Assembly (NCBI GenBank): GCA_015065325.1
Contig: SVQO01000005.1
Span: 42,638-106,637 of the forward strand
Reading direction: 5' to 3'
Origin: Oscillospiraceae bacterium
GTDB taxonomy: Bacteria > Bacillota > Clostridia > Oscillospirales > SIG627
DNA: 64,000 bases
Each line of letters starts with the position of its first letter. Positions within the stretch are counted from its first letter, which is position 1. The position numbers were made by a program, and so were the translations under genes. The notes below the pieces were generated by a model. That model was not told where the DNA came from, searched no databases, and saw nothing but the letters and a program-made list of their open reading frames with translations. Positions 60,796 to 64,000 of the stretch are shown here, one piece after another.

Positions 60796-61635
60796 ATGAG
60801 TAATTTGGAAAATCGTACCGATAAACCGAGAAAGATCAATTATTTTGGAATTGCAATTAAGCTGATTTTGGTTGCTGTTTTCATTTTCTCCGTTTGGCAG
60901 GTTGTTTTGTACTTCAGAGAAGGAAATAAAGAGGAAAATTTTAACAGATCACTTGCGGAAACCGTAGTTGAAGAAGTTGATCCTGAAAAAGAGTATGACT
61001 ATTCTTCCGACGTAATTGAAAATATAACTCCTTTTGAGGGGTTTGATCCCGATTCTGCGCAAACACTCATATACCCGGATATTAAAGTCGATTTTAAAAA
61101 GTTGAAAGAAAAATATCCCAAGGCCGTTGGTTGGATTTATTCTCCCGGTACTCCGATCAATTATCCCGTTATGCAGGGGAAGGATAATGCTTACTTTGTG
61201 GATCGTTTGCCAAACGGTGCTGAAAATGCTGCCGGCAGCATTTTTATGGATTATCGCGACAGTGCCGATTTGAATGATTTTACGCATGTTCTGTACGGTC
61301 ACAATATGAAGAACAATTCAATGTTTGGCACGATTTTGGATTATCGCAAAGACGGTTATTTTAAAGAACATCCCTTTATGTTCTATTTTACCGAGGATAA
61401 GACTTATCGTCTGGAACTGTTTGCAGGCTTAAATACGATCGCCACCTCCAGCCTTTATACGGAACCGGAAGCTGATAAACGCCAGGCTTTTATCGACTCA
61501 GCCTTTGCAGGCTCTACGTTTTCGTCGAACGTTGAAGTAACAACGGATGATAAGATTATAATGATGTCCACTTGTTCCGGCGCTGTTGGTCAGATCAATC
61601 GCTATGTTGTTTTTGCAAAGATCGTTGAGATTTAA
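60796..61635 (+). CDS. srtB: Class B sortase
   Basis: N-terminal TM; GWIYSPGTPINYPVMQGKDNAYFV, YGHNMKNNSMFG, MSTCSGAVGQINRYVVFAK (Cys/Arg). Confidence 0.92.
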   Translation: MSNLENRTDKPRKINYFGIAIKLILVAVFIFSVWQVVLYFREGNKEENFNRSLAETVVEEVDPEKEYDYSSDVIENITPFEGFDPDSAQTLIYPDIKVDFKKLKEKYPKAVGWIYSPGTPINYPVMQGKDNAYFVDRLPNGAENAAGSIFMDYRDSADLNDFTHVLYGHNMKNNSMFGTILDYRKDGYFKEHPFMFYFTEDKTYRLELFAGLNTIATSSLYTEPEADKRQAFIDSAFAGSTFSSNVEVTTDDKIIMMSTCSGAVGQINRYVVFAKIVEI

Positions 61636-61692
61636 CGTTTTTCACCTGACAGTCACATTCTCTTTGTATAATGTGGCAAAGGAGTTGATAAT

Positions 61693-62364
61693 ATGAAGCT
61701 TTTGATCGTTGATGACGAGTTAAAGATTCGTACGATAATTCGAAAATATGCTGAATTTGACGGGTTTGAAGTTGAAGAAGCATGTGATGGTATGCAGGCG
61801 GTATCGCTGTGCAAACTGAATGTTTATGATCTTGTGATCGTTGACGTGATGATGCCTGAATTGGATGGTTTTTCCGCTGTTCGTGAGATCAGAAAATTCA
61901 GCAACGTTCCGGTTTTGATGTTGTCAGCACGGGGGGAGGAGTACGATCGAATTCATGGGTTTGAACTTGGAATTGACGATTACGTGGTTAAGCCTTTTTC
62001 TCCCAAGGAACTTATGATGCGCGTTCAGGCAATTCTGAGTCGTGTAAATCGAAAAAACGAAAACGATTCTGCCAATCTGTTCGTTTTGGATGGATTGAAG
62101 ATCGATTTTTCTGCAAGGATCGTTTCCATCGACGGTGAACGAATAGATCTTTCCCCAAAAGAGTATGAATTGCTGTTTTATCTTGTGAAGAACAAAAATT
62201 TGGCGTTAAGCCGTGAAAAATTGATTTGCGACGTTTGGGGTTACGATTTTTACGGAGACGATCGAACGCTGGATACTCATATTAAGCTGTTGAGAAAGAG
62301 TCTTGGTGTATATGCCAAGCAAATCGTGACGCTCAGAGGGGTAGGGTATCGTTTTGAGGCGTAA
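61693..62364 (+). CDS. OmpR-family response regulator
   Basis: DD...DVMMPELDG...K receiver motifs and winged-helix DNA-binding C-terminus. Confidence 0.95.
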   Translation: MKLLIVDDELKIRTIIRKYAEFDGFEVEEACDGMQAVSLCKLNVYDLVIVDVMMPELDGFSAVREIRKFSNVPVLMLSARGEEYDRIHGFELGIDDYVVKPFSPKELMMRVQAILSRVNRKNENDSANLFVLDGLKIDFSARIVSIDGERIDLSPKEYELLFYLVKNKNLALSREKLICDVWGYDFYGDDRTLDTHIKLLRKSLGVYAKQIVTLRGVGYRFEA

Positions 62365-63856
62365 TTTCGGTGTGAAATCAAAGCTTTTGATTTCTTTTAT
62401 AGCGTTTAGCGTTGTCGTAATAACTTTGCTCTGGCTGCTTGAAGTTGTTTTTCTTGATCAAATCTACCGATCAATTAAAATCAGTTCCGTCCGAAATGCT
62501 GCTGAAGAATTACACGGTTTGAGTGACGAGCAATTATTGCGTTTTTCGCAAGAAACATCTTCTTCTGTTGGATTGTGTGTCAGTATATACGACGATTCTC
62601 TGAACGTGATCGGAGAAGGACATAACGGTGGCCGATGTGTTGTTCACAATGTTTCTTCAAGAACGATCAAAACTTTTTTTGAAGCAACGAAGGAGTTTGA
62701 AGGAGCGCGGTTTGAGAGCCACTTATCTGCCGAAGAAATCACGAGTATTTTAAAAAGAAATCAACACGTTTTGGATTTTTATCAATTCCCGCCCGGTTTC
62801 TTTTTTGAACGAGATCACACAAGTGAATCCACTTCGGGAACGTACGACTGCGTTCTTTACAGTCAAATTTTTGAAAATGATGTGGGCGAGGAACGATATG
62901 CGCTGATTTCAGCGGTGCTTTTGCCTATTGAACCGACAGTACAGACAATTCGTTTTATTTTGAACCTTTTGATCGGAATTCTTATTATCATTTCAGTTTT
63001 AATGTCCGTTATTCTTTCGAAGACGATTTCCGGTCCCATTGTGAAATTGAATAAGGCATCCAAATCTCTGCCTGAAGGCGATTTCGATGGACAAAATATC
63101 AAAGGTTATCGGGAGGTAGAGGAGCTTGCAGAAACTCTGCGTTTGTCCTCGTTGGAGATTCAGCAGGTTGATCGCTTGAGAAAAGAACTGATTGCGAATG
63201 TTTCTCATGATTTGCGAACGCCTCTCACGTTGATTTCCGGGTATAGTGAGGTTATGCGAGATATCCCCGGTGAAAACACCCCTGAGAATCTTCAGGTCGT
63301 GATCGATGAATCCCGCAGGCTTTCCGAGCTGGTTACCGACCTGATGGATTTGTCTAAGCTCGAAGCGGGAATGGAACAAATGAATTATGAAAAAGTTGAA
63401 ATCATATCGTTTGTTCGAAAAATCTTGTCTCGTTACGAGAAAATGACCGAGTTGCAAGGATTTTCTCTCTCCTTGGAAACTGATCTTGAAGAGGCTTACG
63501 TTTCAGCTGACGTTGTCAAACTGAATCAGATCGTTTACAATCTTGTGAACAACGCCATACACTATTGTGGCGAGGATCAATGTGTTATTGTGAAAATTTC
63601 GCTTGTTGACAACCGCGTCTTCATTGAGGTAATTGATCACGGCGAAGGAATTCCGGAGGATCAAATTGCTCTGATTTGGGATCGCTATTACCGAGTTGAT
63701 CGCAATCACCGCGCTTCGGCTGTTGGTACCGGTCTTGGTCTTTCCATTGTGAAAAAACTCTTGATACTTCATAACGCCGAGTATGGTGTGAGCAGTGCGC
63801 TTGGAAAGGGAAGTTCATTTTGGTTTTCCCTGGAGATATACCGTTCTGAATCATGA
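62354..63856 (+). CDS. Sensor histidine kinase
   Basis: Two TM segments, HAMP, NVSHDLRTPLTLISGYSE H-box, NLVNNAIHY N-box, GTGLGLSIVKKL G-box. Confidence 0.95.
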   Translation: MRRNFGVKSKLLISFIAFSVVVITLLWLLEVVFLDQIYRSIKISSVRNAAEELHGLSDEQLLRFSQETSSSVGLCVSIYDDSLNVIGEGHNGGRCVVHNVSSRTIKTFFEATKEFEGARFESHLSAEEITSILKRNQHVLDFYQFPPGFFFERDHTSESTSGTYDCVLYSQIFENDVGEERYALISAVLLPIEPTVQTIRFILNLLIGILIIISVLMSVILSKTISGPIVKLNKASKSLPEGDFDGQNIKGYREVEELAETLRLSSLEIQQVDRLRKELIANVSHDLRTPLTLISGYSEVMRDIPGENTPENLQVVIDESRRLSELVTDLMDLSKLEAGMEQMNYEKVEIISFVRKILSRYEKMTELQGFSLSLETDLEEAYVSADVVKLNQIVYNLVNNAIHYCGEDQCVIVKISLVDNRVFIEVIDHGEGIPEDQIALIWDRYYRVDRNHRASAVGTGLGLSIVKKLLILHNAEYGVSSALGKGSSFWFSLEIYRSES

Positions 63857-63890
63857 AATTAAGAGCTCCCCTCAAGTGAAATGATATAAT

Positions 63891-63921
63891 GTTGGTAGAC
63901 ACAAAAAAAGTGTCTACCAAC
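63891..63921. repeat. 12-bp perfect inverted repeat around A7 loop, possible IS end or attenuator
   Basis: GTTGGTAGACAC-AAAAAAA-GTGTCTACCAAC. Confidence 0.85.
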
Positions 63922-63946
63922 ATTTTTGTATAGGAGGAAAAAAGAG

Positions 63947-64000
63947 ATGGGACGGCCCAAGGGAGGAAAGAACCGAAGTCATAGCAAGGCAGAGAAGTTG
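63947..64000 (+). CDS. N-terminus of a probable transposase/HTH protein, truncated by window edge
   Basis: MGRPKGGKNRSHSKAEKL... preceded by TAGGAGG; resembles the start of IS3-family OrfA helix-turn-helix proteins from memory. Confidence 0.5.
   Translation, partial: MGRPKGGKNRSHSKAEKL

Overview
The 64 kb window comes from a low-to-mid GC Firmicutes/Clostridia-type chromosome and is dominated by anabolic operons. Left part (1-7.2 kb): ABC-F ATPase, TcdA-like E1 protein, a DUF6273-like lipoprotein, a CapA-like protein, RadC, and a 38-codon relic of glutamate dehydrogenase. Next come a pyrimidine operon (pyrC-carB-pyrK-pyrD-pyrF-pyrE-pyrB) with guaB at its end, and a ZTP-riboswitch-controlled purine operon (purE-F-M-N-O, stand-alone AICAR transformylase, purD-L, fhs). 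At 30-43.8 kb lies the most interesting locus. Three T-box leaders, whose specifiers I read as Ile (AUC), Val (GUA) and Leu (CUC), control three AMP-forming acyl-CoA ligases. Two ligases are fused to an HTH-cupin module and one to a TIM-barrel module. They surround ilvE, a P-loop ATPase and a four-subunit 2-oxoacid:ferredoxin oxidoreductase. I interpret this as a tRNA-sensing pathway that makes branched-chain amino acids from branched short-chain fatty acids by reductive carboxylation. A LeuA homolog in the Leu-T-box unit appears to have lost every catalytic motif. After this come his (yerC/hisR-hisZGDCBHAFIE), arg (argHCJBDF), metY-metA, a class B sortase, a two-component system and the start of a probable IS element at the right edge. 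Other unusual features are a PurF with a degenerate glutaminase domain, a PyrB fused to only the zinc domain of PyrI, and a Tritrichomonas-like IMPDH. All assignments are from reading the sequence; no searches were run.
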